Shown here piece by piece: positions 16,551 to 25,912 of a DNA stretch of 64,000 bases (position 1 is the stretch's first letter; every line of letters starts with the position of its first letter). This stretch comes from an uncultured Flavobacteriaceae bacterium. Lineage in GTDB: Bacteria; Bacteroidota; Bacteroidia; Flavobacteriales; Flavobacteriaceae. A program made the position numbers and the translations under genes. The notes under the pieces are model-generated. The model did no database searches, was not told the DNA's origin, and worked only from the letters and a program-made list of their open reading frames with translations. Where the stretch lies: NCBI GenBank assembly GCA_947500585.1, contig CANMSN010000001.1, forward strand, positions 124,001-188,000. Reading direction: 5' to 3'.

Positions 16551-17873
16551 TTAAATCTCTCTATTAACATCCCAAGCTTCAAGATAATCTTTAACAGCTT
16601 TAACAAACTGCCCCCCAAGTGCACCATTAACAACACGATGGTCGTAAGAGTGTGATAAAAACATTTTATAACGGATACCAATAAAATCACCATCGGGTGT
16701 TTCAATAACCGCAGGAACTTTTCGTATGGCTCCTAATGCTAGTATGCCCACTTGTGGTTGATTGATAATTGGTGTCCCCATGATACTCCCAAAAGTACCA
16801 ACGTTAGTTACCGTGTAGGTTCCGCCTTGTGTATCATCTGGTTTTAGTTTTCCAATTCTAGCTCGATTAGCTAAATCGTTAACCTGCTTCGTCATACCTA
16901 CCAAATTAAGTTGATCGGCATTTTTGATTACTGGTACTATTAAATTTCCATCTGGTAAAGCAGCAGCCATACCTAAGTTTATATTTTTCTTTTTTATTAT
17001 AGTATCGCCCTGAAGTGAAATATTCATCATAGGGAAATCGCGTAATGCTTTTGCAATCGCTTCCATAAAAATAGGTGTAAACGTTAAGTTCTCACCTTCA
17101 CGTTTCATAAACGCATCTTTAACTTTCTTTCTCCAATTCCAAATGTTAGTAACATCAGCTTCAATAAAACTTTGAACATGAGCAGATGTCTGAACCGATT
17201 CAACCATATGATGTGCAATCAGTTTACCCATTCTGGTCATTTCTATAATTTCATCTTCTCCATTACTAACTATCGGAGCAGTAACTTGCTTTGGTTTTTC
17301 TGGTTCTTTATTTTGAATAACTGGAGCTTCTATTTCTTGTTTAATTATGTCTTGGGCGCCTCCTCTATTATTAATAAAATCTAAAATATCGTTTTTGGTA
17401 ACCCGTCCTTCTTTACCTGTTCCTTTTATGGCATCTAACTCTTTTTGAGAAACACCTTCTTGTTTGGCTATATTTTTAACTAGTGGAGAATAAAAACGTG
17501 TACTCGATGACAAAACTGGCGCAACAGTTTCCTTAGCTATATTGATAGTTTGCTCTAATGCTTCTACTGGAGCATCATCAATTTGGCTTTCTTCTACAGT
17601 AACATCTGTATTATCAGATGTTTCGTTATCACCTTCAATTTCAATAACAGCTAATACCTCTCCTACTTGAACAACATCATCTACGTTAAAAAATTTTTCA
17701 ACTAAAACACCATCTACCTCACTAGGAACTTCACTATCAACTTTATCTGTGGCAATTTCTAAAATGGCTTCATCAAGTTCAATAGTATCTCCAACTTCTT
17801 TTAACCAAGACGTTATGGTTGCTTCTGCAACACTTTCTCCCATTTTTGGTAATTTCAGTTCGAATTTTGCCAT
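16551..17873 (-). CDS. Dihydrolipoamide acyltransferase, E2 of a 2-oxoacid dehydrogenase
   Basis: E2 component with three parts: an N-terminal lipoyl domain with lipoyl lysine K44 in EIATDKVDSE, a peripheral-subunit-binding domain (YSPLVKNIAKQEG, about 129-165), and a C-terminal acyltransferase. It would transfer acyl groups from a thiamine-dependent E1 to CoA, with the E3 LpdA reoxidising the lipoyl arm. The active-site box reads HRVVNG (412-417) where most E2 enzymes have HxxxDG, so the usual Asp is Asn. The overall sequence fits branched-chain type E2 better than pyruvate E2, with moderate certainty. The matching E1 genes are not in the window. Confidence 0.88.
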   Translation of the reverse strand: MAKFELKLPKMGESVAEATITSWLKEVGDTIELDEAILEIATDKVDSEVPSEVDGVLVEKFFNVDDVVQVGEVLAVIEIEGDNETSDNTDVTVEESQIDDAPVEALEQTINIAKETVAPVLSSSTRFYSPLVKNIAKQEGVSQKELDAIKGTGKEGRVTKNDILDFINNRGGAQDIIKQEIEAPVIQNKEPEKPKQVTAPIVSNGEDEIIEMTRMGKLIAHHMVESVQTSAHVQSFIEADVTNIWNWRKKVKDAFMKREGENLTFTPIFMEAIAKALRDFPMMNISLQGDTIIKKKNINLGMAAALPDGNLIVPVIKNADQLNLVGMTKQVNDLANRARIGKLKPDDTQGGTYTVTNVGTFGSIMGTPIINQPQVGILALGAIRKVPAVIETPDGDFIGIRYKMFLSHSYDHRVVNGALGGQFVKAVKDYLEAWDVNREI

Positions 17874-17956
17874 ATTAATAGTATAATACTTGCTTTCTGA
17901 TTTAAAAATGCAAAATTAATGAAAAATCGTTGATTTCGTTAATCTATAATCAAAAA

Positions 17957-19057
17957 CTATTTCAAAAAAATAACTTCTCCTTGTTTAAATCCGTTATCAC
18001 TCCCAATAATAAAATTAGTATTGTTTGGCAATATTTTATAAGTTATTTGATCTTCTTTTCTATTATTTTCTATTGTATTAATTATTTCTTTATAAGTTAA
18101 CACATTAGCATCAAAAATAATTTCTGAGTTTGATTTTACAGAATCTAAATTGTTTTTTAAAATTACTTGTTTAGGAAGAATTGACTCTAATTTTTTATTT
18201 TTTTTGTTTGAAATAAAAATATATTCTGAAGTGTTCCTAATTTCTGCATCCTGTTCTTTTCTAAACTTATAAGCTAGCTTTATGCCAACCCAAACAAACA
18301 TATCGAAAAACATATTTTGCTTAAAATGCTTTTCATAAAATATTTGCATTGCTGCATAAAAACGTTGCGCATAAAACCGATCTTTTAATGAACTCTCTCC
18401 TTTAAAATGAATGATTGTAGCTTCACCAAAATAATAGTTTTCATAGCCCTTTTTTAATATTTTATATGACAAATCAATATCTTCCCCGTACATAAAATAA
18501 TCTTCATCAAAACCTCCTACTTCATTATATACTTCCTTTTTTATAACCATAAATGCACCAACCAAAACATCTACTTTTCCATTTTCTTTTTGAGATAAAT
18601 TGTTTGAATAATAATCATCAGAAAATCCTAATATTTTTTTTAATGCTACATTTACAGTGGGTATATTACGCTTACTTTCTGGTAAAAAGAGTCCGTTTCC
18701 ATTTATTAATTTACATCCAACAATACCTAATTTACTCTTACCATCAGTAAAATTAAGGGTTTTTGTAAACGTATCTTCAGCAACAACAGTATCTGGATTT
18801 AAAATACATAAATACTCACCTTTAGCCTGTTTAACACCAATATTGTTCCCTTTTGAAAACCCTGAATTTTCTTTATTTTCTATCAGCTTTACTTTAGGAA
18901 ATACCGTTTTTACCATGTTACAACTAGCATCTTCAGAATTATTATCAACAACAATAATTTCTGCATCAATATTCTGAATAGCTTTTTCCACACTTTTTAA
19001 ACATAGCTCTAAAAAGCAGCAAACATTATAGTTTAAAATGATAATTGAGAGTTTCAA
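17957..19057 (-). CDS. Family 2 glycosyltransferase
   Basis: GT2 enzyme of the WcaA/rhamnosyltransferase type, 366 aa. The N-terminal GT-A fold begins LSIIILNYNVCCFLELCL, with VVDNNSEDAS, the DxD-like LNPDTVV and the acceptor-side motif GEDIDLSYKILKKG. The C-terminal 100 residues are low in recognisable motifs and Lys/Asn-rich. It likely adds a sugar to a surface polysaccharide or glycolipid on the cytoplasmic face. It lies just downstream of recR by 16 bases, so the pair may be co-transcribed. Confidence 0.9.
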   Translation of the reverse strand: MKLSIIILNYNVCCFLELCLKSVEKAIQNIDAEIIVVDNNSEDASCNMVKTVFPKVKLIENKENSGFSKGNNIGVKQAKGEYLCILNPDTVVAEDTFTKTLNFTDGKSKLGIVGCKLINGNGLFLPESKRNIPTVNVALKKILGFSDDYYSNNLSQKENGKVDVLVGAFMVIKKEVYNEVGGFDEDYFMYGEDIDLSYKILKKGYENYYFGEATIIHFKGESSLKDRFYAQRFYAAMQIFYEKHFKQNMFFDMFVWVGIKLAYKFRKEQDAEIRNTSEYIFISNKKNKKLESILPKQVILKNNLDSVKSNSEIIFDANVLTYKEIINTIENNRKEDQITYKILPNNTNFIIGSDNGFKQGEVIFLK

Positions 19058-19073
19058 ATGTTTAGTTAGTTGG

Positions 19074-19691
19074 TTATAGTTTTAAGGAAGACTCAAAAGG
19101 TATTCTATTTAAAATACTTCTTCCTAAAGTAATTTCATCAGCATATTCAAGTTCGTCCCCAACAGATATACCTCTTGCAATTGTTGATGTAAAAACGTTA
19201 TAATCTTTAATTTGTTTATAAATGTAAAAATTGGTGGTGTCGCCTTCCATGGTAGAACTAAGTGCGAAAATAAGTTCTTTTACTTGGCCTTCTTTTACTT
19301 TGTTCACCAAAGATTCTATATTTAAATCGTGCGGACCAATACCATCCATTGGCGAAATTTTGCCTCCCAAAACATGATACAAACCCTTAAAGGAACTTGT
19401 ATTTTCTATGGCCATAACATCTCTAATATCTTCAACCACACAAATAAGCTCGTTAGTTCTATTTGAACTCGAGCATATTTCACACAAATTGACATCGCTG
19501 ATATTATGACATGATTTACAAAACTTTACATCATTACGCATGGTTTGTAATGCCTCCGATAAAGCCAAGGTTTGCTCTTTTGGCTGTCTTAACATATGCA
19601 AAACTAAACGTAATGCTGTACGCTTACCAATACCAGGTAATTGCGACATTTCGTTTACAGCGCGTTCAAGTAGTTTTGATGAAAATTTCAT
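19074..19691 (-). CDS. recR: Recombination mediator RecR
   Basis: RecR, 205 aa, full length. Helix-hairpin-helix [17 protein letters not shown] near residues 18-34, a C4 zinc finger (C58, C61, C70, C73) and a Toprim domain with [13 protein letters not shown] are visible, followed by the [17 protein letters not shown]-terminal segment. RecR with RecO loads RecA on gapped DNA. No recO lies in the window. Confidence 0.96.
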   Translation of the reverse strand: MKFSSKLLERAVNEMSQLPGIGKRTALRLVLHMLRQPKEQTLALSEALQTMRNDVKFCKSCHNISDVNLCEICSSSNRTNELICVVEDIRDVMAIENTSSFKGLYHVLGGKISPMDGIGPHDLNIESLVNKVKEGQVKELIFALSSTMEGDTTNFYIYKQIKDYNVFTSTIARGISVGDELEYADEITLGRSILNRIPFESSLKL

Positions 19692-19839
19692 AGTTTACGA
19701 ATTTACAATTTATTATGAAAATGTATTAATTTCTAAAAAAATATCCGCACTTGTATAGTTTTTGTATGGCTTTTCAAAAGATCATCAATTAATTTAAAAT
19801 TACTTAATATTGTTAATCGCAAACTAACGCATCTGTTTT

Positions 19840-21288
19840 ATGTCACCAACTACTATCCTACTCCTTATTGCTTGTTACTTTGGAGTATTAATTTTAATCT
19901 CCTATTTTACTGGAAAAGAAGATTCTAACGACGCTTTTTTTAAAGCCAACAAATCTGCTCCATGGTATTTAGTGGCATTTGGAATGATTGGGGCGTCGCT
20001 TTCTGGGGTTACTTTTATTTCTGTTCCTGGAGCTGTAGAAGCTAAACAATTTGGATATTTACAAGTTGTTTTTGGGTATTTTTTTGGGTATCTGGTTATT
20101 GCCTATGTTTTACTTCCTATATATTATAAACTTAATTTAACATCAATATATACTTATTTAAAAGACCGTTTTGGTAATATAAGTTACAAAACAGGTTCTG
20201 TTGCTTTTTTAATTTCCCGAACTGTAGGCGCAGCGTTTAGATTGTTTTTAGTTGCTAAAGTTTTACAATTATTAATATTCGATCAATACTATATCCCGTT
20301 TACTATCACCGTTATAATTACCATTGCTTTAATCTGGCTTTACACGTTTAAAGGTGGTATTAAAACAATTATTTTTACTGATACTTTACAAACACTTTTC
20401 ATGTTAATTTCAGTAGTAGTCACTATTATGTTTTTAGCTTCTGCTTTAGATTTGAATAGTATTTCTGAAATTTATTTCAATGTTAAAGAAAACGCAATGA
20501 GTAAAGTTTTTTTCTTTGATGATGTTAATGATGCACAATATTTTATAAAAAGTTTTCTAGCTGGTATGTTTATTACCATTACCATGACAGGATTAGACCA
20601 AGATATGATGCAAAAAAACCTAACCTGTAAAAACCTAAAAGAGGCTCAAAAAAACATGATTTCCTTCAGTGTTGTTTTAATTTTTGTAAACATTCTTTTT
20701 CTTGTTTTAGGTTTATTATTAACTCAATATGCAAGTCAAAATGGTATACTGGCAAAAAAGGATGATTTATTTCCAACCATAGCCATGTTACCAGAAATAG
20801 GTGTTATAACCTCAGCTTTCTTTTTACTTGGGCTAATTGCTGCTGCTTATTCTAGTGCAGATTCTGCCCTAACATCATTAACAACCTCTTTTTGCATAGA
20901 TATTATTGAGTTAGACAAAAAACCAGAGAATATTCAGAAAAGAGTTAGAAAGCAAGCCCATATTTTAATTAGTGTAATACTGGTTGTAGTTATTGTACTG
21001 TTTGATGCTATTTTTAAAGATGTATCTGTTATATGGGAATTATTTAAAGCCGCTGGCTACACTTATGGTCCGTTATTAGGTTTATTTGCTTTTGGCATAT
21101 TTACAAAATCGCAACTAAAAGATAGATATGTTTGGATAATTGCCATTATAGCGCCTTTAGTTTCCTATTTAATAAATGCTTATTCTATAAATTTATTGAA
21201 TGGCTATCAAATAGGATTTGAAATTCTTATTGTTAATGGTCTTTTAACTTTTTTAGGATTAATATTGATTCGTACTAAGCAAAACTAA
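19840..21288 (+). CDS. Sodium:solute symporter family protein
   Basis: An SSS-family transporter, 482 aa with about 13 membrane helices. Family features are the N-terminal [38 protein letters not shown] (sodium-site helix), and [19 protein letters not shown] in the later core helix. It imports a small solute with sodium; the substrate could be a sugar, amino acid or carboxylate and cannot be fixed from sequence. Its last 30 bases overlap the 3' end of the convergent CoA-binding gene, so coding ends run antisense to each other. Confidence 0.9.
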   Translation: MSPTTILLLIACYFGVLILISYFTGKEDSNDAFFKANKSAPWYLVAFGMIGASLSGVTFISVPGAVEAKQFGYLQVVFGYFFGYLVIAYVLLPIYYKLNLTSIYTYLKDRFGNISYKTGSVAFLISRTVGAAFRLFLVAKVLQLLIFDQYYIPFTITVIITIALIWLYTFKGGIKTIIFTDTLQTLFMLISVVVTIMFLASALDLNSISEIYFNVKENAMSKVFFFDDVNDAQYFIKSFLAGMFITITMTGLDQDMMQKNLTCKNLKEAQKNMISFSVVLIFVNILFLVLGLLLTQYASQNGILAKKDDLFPTIAMLPEIGVITSAFFLLGLIAAAYSSADSALTSLTTSFCIDIIELDKKPENIQKRVRKQAHILISVILVVVIVLFDAIFKDVSVIWELFKAAGYTYGPLLGLFAFGIFTKSQLKDRYVWIIAIIAPLVSYLINAYSINLLNGYQIGFEILIVNGLLTFLGLILIRTKQN

Positions 21289-21621
21289 AGTACAAGCCAC
21301 TTCAAAGTCTATTTTATTATCCATCAAAATCTTATATAATTCAGGGTTTTCAGTTCCTGGATTAAAGATAACACGTTCAGGTTTTAAAGAAATAATATAG
21401 TCGTAATAAGCCTCTTGTCGTTTAGGGTTTAAGTATAACGTTACTGTATGTATAGCTTCATAAGGCAATAATTCGTCATCAATTGTAACGCCTTCAACTT
21501 CTCCTTTTTTTAATCCAAAAGCAACAACATCAATATCATTAGCAACTAATCGTTGTATTGAGTAGTTTGAATATCTGTTGGACTTTAAGGACGCCCCGAG
21601 CACTAAAGTTTTTTTATTCAT
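21259..21621 (-). CDS. CoA-binding domain protein
   Basis: A 120-aa single-domain protein of the CoA-binding (YccU-like, Rossmann) family: [20 protein letters not shown] at the N-terminus, [14 protein letters not shown] in the middle and [13 protein letters not shown] near residue 85. Its biochemical role is not established. The 3' end overlaps the symporter gene by 30 bases. Confidence 0.88.
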   Translation of the reverse strand: MNKKTLVLGASLKSNRYSNYSIQRLVANDIDVVAFGLKKGEVEGVTIDDELLPYEAIHTVTLYLNPKRQEAYYDYIISLKPERVIFNPGTENPELYKILMDNKIDFEVACTLVLLSTNQY

Positions 21622-21716
21622 ATGTTAAAAATCTGTTAATAAAGCATAAATACAGTAACAGAGTTCAAATTTTTACGTCTACTTTGTAAAATCAATCAAA
21701 AAACCAATCAAATCAA

Positions 21717-24203
21717 ATGAAAAGACTTCTCTTTTTATGCTTTATTTTATTATCAATATCTATAAAAGCACACGCTACAAACCCTGAAACAAATGCCGAT
21801 AAAACTGGTTCTATATCAGGCAAGGTATTAGACGCAAATTTAAAACAACCCTTACCTTATGTAAATGTAATTATTCAAAACGCAAAAGGCGAAACTTTAA
21901 CAGGTGGAATCACTCTTGAAGATGGTTCTTTTGAAATTGAAAAAATTGAAGAAGGTAATGTAATTGTTAGTATTCAATACATTGGGTACAAAACAGCAAA
22001 AAAGAATGTAACCTTAGGAAAAGGGAATTACAAAGTCAATCTTGGCGACATTTTTCTAGAAGAAGAGGCTGAAGGTTTAGATGCAGTAACCGTAATAGCC
22101 GAAGTTTCAACCATTCAACAAAAAGTAGATAGAAAAATAATTACTGTTGGTAAAGATCTTACAACCGCTGGTCCAACAGCAAGCGACATTATGAATAATT
22201 TACCTTCTGTAAACGTAGACCAACAAACAGGAAATATTAGTCTACGTGGTAACGAAAATGTACGTGTTATGGTAGACGGCAAATTAAGTAACGTACCTAT
22301 TGCTCAATTACTTAAACAAATTCCATCAACATCTATAAAAACTATTGAACTTATAACTAATCCGTCGGCAAAATATAATCCCGAAGGTATGAGTGGTATT
22401 ATTAATATAAAACTTCATAAAAACACGCAAATAGGCTTTAATGGTAATATAAATGTTGGGGTTACAAAAGAAATTTTTGCAAAATTCAACAGTTCAATAG
22501 ATATGAATTACCGCAACGGCAAGTTCAATTTTTATGGGAATTATGGCAATAATATTGGTAAATACGACAACTTCGGATTTATAGATAGGTTGGATGATGA
22601 CTCACGACAAGACTTTACATTTGGTAACAACAATAAATCTCATTTATATAAATTTGGGGTCGATTTTTATTTAGATGACAAAAACACAATTTCTGCATTT
22701 ACAAATCAAAATACATTTGAAGGAAAAGGTTTTGGCAATACTTTAATTTCATTTCCTTTAGGGGCTAATCAAGCGCAATTATTTAGCAATTTATCCGATA
22801 ATATTTCAAGTCAATACAACTTAGCTTACAAACATGTTTTTAATGAGGAAGAGGATGAAACACTTGATATTGAGTTTGATTATAACGACTTTAATAATGA
22901 TGAGTTAGCTAATTTCGATTTTGTTAATTTCAGTTTCCCACCAGATTATATTGATAACGTAGATACACAAAGAGACCAAACCACCGTAAATATTGATTAT
23001 GTAAAACCCATTAACGATAAAACAAAGCTAGAATTAGGTGCAGAGGCACGTTTGTTTAATTCTGATATTGGTTATGTTTCTAGCGGACAAACATTTAATG
23101 AATTAGGTGATATTATTCAAACTCCAAGCACTGATTTTGAATATAGTCGTGATATTTATTCACTTTATGCGACATTGGGAAAGACTTTTGAAAAATGGAA
23201 TTATCAAATAGGTGCACGACTAGAGCAAGTAAACGAAAATGCCGATGCGCTTAGAATTTTTGCAGATAATAATAACACAGAATTTATTCCTTTTGAAAAT
23301 GAATACTTTCAAGTATATCCGTCCGTGTTTTTAAGCTATAATGCTTCAGAAAAAAACACATATCAATTTAGTGCCAGTCGCCGTGTAGACAGACCAGGAC
23401 TGCAACAAGTTAATCCTATTAGAGAATGGAGTACACCACGTGTTTCTTCTTTTGGAAACCCACAATTATTGCCACAATTCACCAATTCTGTTGAAATAAA
23501 TTACACTAGAAACCTCGAAAAAGGAAGTATTACTGGTGGCGTATTTTTCAGGTTAATTGAAGACAATATTAATAGATTTGTTCGTATAGACCGCACCAAT
23601 ATACCTGCAGCAAATAGCATCTTAACTTTTGACAACTTTGATAATACTACAGCCTTTGGAATAGAATTATCTAGTAACTATAGACCAACAAAGTGGTGGA
23701 GTTTAAATGGTAGTTTTGATTTGTACTCTCAGGAGCAAACTGGTATAACTGAAATTATAAATACAGATGATATACAAAATGCAACAGAAGCAGATATTAT
23801 TGCAACTGAAAACATAGTAACTAACGTCGTTTGGAATTTAAGATTATTCAACAATTTTAAAGCCTCAAAGAAATTAAATTTTTCGCTATTTACTATGTAT
23901 CGTGGTGAAGAAAAAGGCATCCAATTTACAAGGAAACCTATGTTTATGGTAAATACTGGTATGCGCTACAGCTTTTTAGAGGATGAAAGAGCCACCTTTA
24001 GTTTTAATTACAGTGATATTTTTAATACCATGTGGTTTGAGTTTGAAGCAGTCACACCATTTCCCGCTATTGGTAGATTCAATTGGGAAAGTAATACCTG
24101 GAATATAGCACTATCCTACAGATTTGGTGGTGGAAAATACCGTGCATTGCGAAGAAAACAACGTGATGATAATACTAAATCTAGTGGTGGTGGGTTTCTT
24201 TAA
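21717..24203 (+). CDS. TonB-dependent receptor-like outer-membrane beta-barrel protein
   Basis: An 828-aa outer-membrane protein. A signal peptide (MKRLLFLCFILLSISIKAHA) is followed by a carboxypeptidase-regulatory-like domain (GSISGKVLDANLKQPLPYVN), a plug domain (residues about 130-230, with LRGNENVRVMVDGK) and a C-terminal barrel of the OMP_b-brl_3 type. No lipoprotein SusD partner gene follows, so it is not a polysaccharide-utilisation pair. Substrate is unknown. It ends with a polar GGGKYRALRRKQ tail. A hairpin lies about 60 bases downstream. Confidence 0.88.
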   Translation: MKRLLFLCFILLSISIKAHATNPETNADKTGSISGKVLDANLKQPLPYVNVIIQNAKGETLTGGITLEDGSFEIEKIEEGNVIVSIQYIGYKTAKKNVTLGKGNYKVNLGDIFLEEEAEGLDAVTVIAEVSTIQQKVDRKIITVGKDLTTAGPTASDIMNNLPSVNVDQQTGNISLRGNENVRVMVDGKLSNVPIAQLLKQIPSTSIKTIELITNPSAKYNPEGMSGIINIKLHKNTQIGFNGNINVGVTKEIFAKFNSSIDMNYRNGKFNFYGNYGNNIGKYDNFGFIDRLDDDSRQDFTFGNNNKSHLYKFGVDFYLDDKNTISAFTNQNTFEGKGFGNTLISFPLGANQAQLFSNLSDNISSQYNLAYKHVFNEEEDETLDIEFDYNDFNNDELANFDFVNFSFPPDYIDNVDTQRDQTTVNIDYVKPINDKTKLELGAEARLFNSDIGYVSSGQTFNELGDIIQTPSTDFEYSRDIYSLYATLGKTFEKWNYQIGARLEQVNENADALRIFADNNNTEFIPFENEYFQVYPSVFLSYNASEKNTYQFSASRRVDRPGLQQVNPIREWSTPRVSSFGNPQLLPQFTNSVEINYTRNLEKGSITGGVFFRLIEDNINRFVRIDRTNIPAANSILTFDNFDNTTAFGIELSSNYRPTKWWSLNGSFDLYSQEQTGITEIINTDDIQNATEADIIATENIVTNVVWNLRLFNNFKASKKLNFSLFTMYRGEEKGIQFTRKPMFMVNTGMRYSFLEDERATFSFNYSDIFNTMWFEFEAVTPFPAIGRFNWESNTWNIALSYRFGGGKYRALRRKQRDDNTKSSGGGFL

Positions 24204-24264
24204 AGAATATATTTAATAGTCAGCATTCAATTGATGGTTAGTGTTATGCTAGATTGTTAAATAG

Positions 24265-24296
24265 AATCCCCAAAGCTTATAACTTTGGGGATTCTT
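24265..24296 (+). terminator. Hairpin after the receptor gene
   Basis: AATCCCCAAAG and CTTTGGGGATT are perfect arms around a 7-nt loop, but the T-run is short. Confidence 0.65.
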
Positions 24297-24461
24297 GTTA
24301 TATAAAAAGAACAAAAAATATAAAAATTTAATAAACGTACAATAAATAACAATATCATACGTTACATAGATATACTATCAACAATACGAAAGATAATTAT
24401 TTAGAGTTAGTCGTCTTACACATATTAAAATTCGCAAAAAAATGATTAGTATGATTTAAGT

Positions 24462-24497
24462 AAAACTCGGAAACTAAATTTTCGAGTTTTATTTTTA
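24462..24497 (+). terminator. Terminator-like hairpin in the gene-poor interval
   Basis: AAAACTCG pairs with CGAGTTTT and is followed by a T-rich tail (24491-24497). There is no gene directly upstream. Confidence 0.6.
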
Positions 24498-24616
24498 TTA
24501 AATGTTAAAAAGAGTTAAATTTTAAAACTCATGCAATATTATTGATTTTAATACGTCTAATATTATAAGATTCTTCACATTAATAGTAGTGTTAGTTGAA
24601 GTTGATTAATAGCTAG

Positions 24617-24650
24617 AAAAACCCAAAACTTAAAAGTTTTGGGTTTTTTG
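24617..24650 (+). terminator. Second terminator-like hairpin in the gene-poor interval
   Basis: AAAACCCAAAACTT and AAGTTTTGGGTTTT form a 14-bp stem around AA, then T-run. Symmetrical, so it could also end the leftward KAS III transcript. Confidence 0.75.
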
Positions 24651-24676
24651 TTTGATTTCAAGATTATTTTAGAAAA

Positions 24677-24700
24677 GATTCCCTCCTCCGAGGGAATGAC
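24677..24700. repeat. Dispersed intergenic palindrome, copy 2
   Basis: GATTCCCTC, spacer CTCC, GAGGGAATGAC. It lies 13 bases beyond the KAS III stop. Arms ATTCCCTC and GAGGGAAT are exact inverted repeats. Confidence 0.75.
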
Positions 24701-24712
24701 AAAAAGGTTATT

Positions 24713-25717
24713 TTACCACTTTATAATGGCACTAGCCCAAGTAAATCCGCTACCAAAAGCAGCCAAAACTACGTTATCACCTTCTTTTATTTTACCTTCT
24801 TCCCAGGCCTCAGTTAATGCAATAATTACTGATGCCGCAGTTGTATTTCCATATTTCATGATATTATTGAAAACTTGATCATCATTTAAACCAAACTTTT
24901 TTTGTATAAATTGAGCTATACGCAAATTCGCTTGGTGTGGAATTAACATATCAATATCTTCTTTTTGTAAGCCATTCTTCATTAAACCTTCCATAATAAC
25001 CTCACTAAAACGAACAACGGCATTTTTAAACACAAACTGTCCATCCATATATGGAAAATATGATAAATCTTCTTCCTCAGATTCTATAATTTCTGGAACC
25101 CAATGTGCAATACTAGGCGACTCTACAATTAATTTATCGGCATACTTGCCTTCACTGTGTAAATGCGTTGATAAAATTCCTTTGGTATTATCTTCTTCCC
25201 TACTTAACACACAGGCTCCAGCTCCATCACCAAAAATTACAGTTACTCCTCGTCCACGAGTAGTTTTATCTAACCCATTACTATGGTATTCAGCACCAAT
25301 AACAAGTATATTTTTATACATACCTGTTTTAATAAATTGGTCTGCAACCGAAATGGCATAAACAAAACCAGAACATTGGTTTCTAACATCCAATGCACCT
25401 ATAGTTGGCATATCCAGCATGTCTTGAATTTGAACACCACAACCAGGAAAATAAAAATCTGGACTCAGGGTTGCAAACACAATAAAATCTATATAATCTT
25501 TTGTTAAACCAGATCGCTCTATCGCAATTCTAGCTGCTTTAGCTCCCATAACTGCTGATGTATCATCACTTCCTTCTTTAATCCATCGGCGTTCTTGTAT
25601 TCCAGTTCTTTCCTGTATCCAAGCATCATTAGTATCCATTATTTTAGATAAATCATCATTGGTTACAACGTTATCTGGCACGTATTTACCTAAGCCTATT
25701 ATTTTTGAATTGTACAT
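24713..25717 (-). CDS. 3-oxoacyl-ACP synthase III family protein (KAS III)
   Basis: KAS III-type condensing enzyme, 334 aa from the ATG at 25717; the N-terminus MYNSKIIGLGKYVPDNVVTN matches the family, whereas the in-frame extension upstream does not. Catalytic residues are visible: C115 in NQCSGF, the His in LIPHQAN and the Asn in YGNTTAAS. This family includes FabH, which starts fatty-acid synthesis from acetyl-CoA and malonyl-ACP, and also branched-chain and secondary-metabolite starters. It stands alone, without plsX, rpmF or other fab genes nearby, so it may be a paralogue rather than the main FabH. Confidence 0.85.
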   Translation of the reverse strand: MYNSKIIGLGKYVPDNVVTNDDLSKIMDTNDAWIQERTGIQERRWIKEGSDDTSAVMGAKAARIAIERSGLTKDYIDFIVFATLSPDFYFPGCGVQIQDMLDMPTIGALDVRNQCSGFVYAISVADQFIKTGMYKNILVIGAEYHSNGLDKTTRGRGVTVIFGDGAGACVLSREEDNTKGILSTHLHSEGKYADKLIVESPSIAHWVPEIIESEEEDLSYFPYMDGQFVFKNAVVRFSEVIMEGLMKNGLQKEDIDMLIPHQANLRIAQFIQKKFGLNDDQVFNNIMKYGNTTAASVIIALTEAWEEGKIKEGDNVVLAAFGSGFTWASAIIKW

Positions 25718-25872
25718 AGTTGGTTTAAATTTAGAATAAGCAAAGTACAAAATAAAACCATCAAAATCCAAAAACCGTAATTTGTGAATAGTTAATGCCA
25801 GTTTGTCACATTTTACTAATTGGCATTTTTGTTGCCTAACTCTTCAAAGTAAGTTTAAATTAAAATTAATCA

Positions 25873-25896
25873 GATTCTCTCCTTCGAGGGAACGAC
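25873..25896. repeat. Dispersed intergenic palindrome, copy 3
   Basis: GATTCTCTC, spacer CTTC, GAGGGAACGAC, one or two mismatches from copy 2. It lies 17 bases before the htpG start and probably falls within its leader. Confidence 0.7.
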
Positions 25897-25912
25897 AAAT
25901 AAATTATTTATC

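Larger units (their letters stand above)
24204..24712. other. Gene-poor interval with three terminator hairpins and one palindrome
   Basis: A 509-base stretch between a receptor gene and the KAS III gene holds no convincing reading frame. It has three rightward hairpins (near 24265, 24462 and 24617) and one dispersed palindrome (24677-24700). The second and third hairpins are not needed to end the receptor transcript, so one or two small RNAs may start here; I see no clear TAnnTTTG box. Confidence 0.6.
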
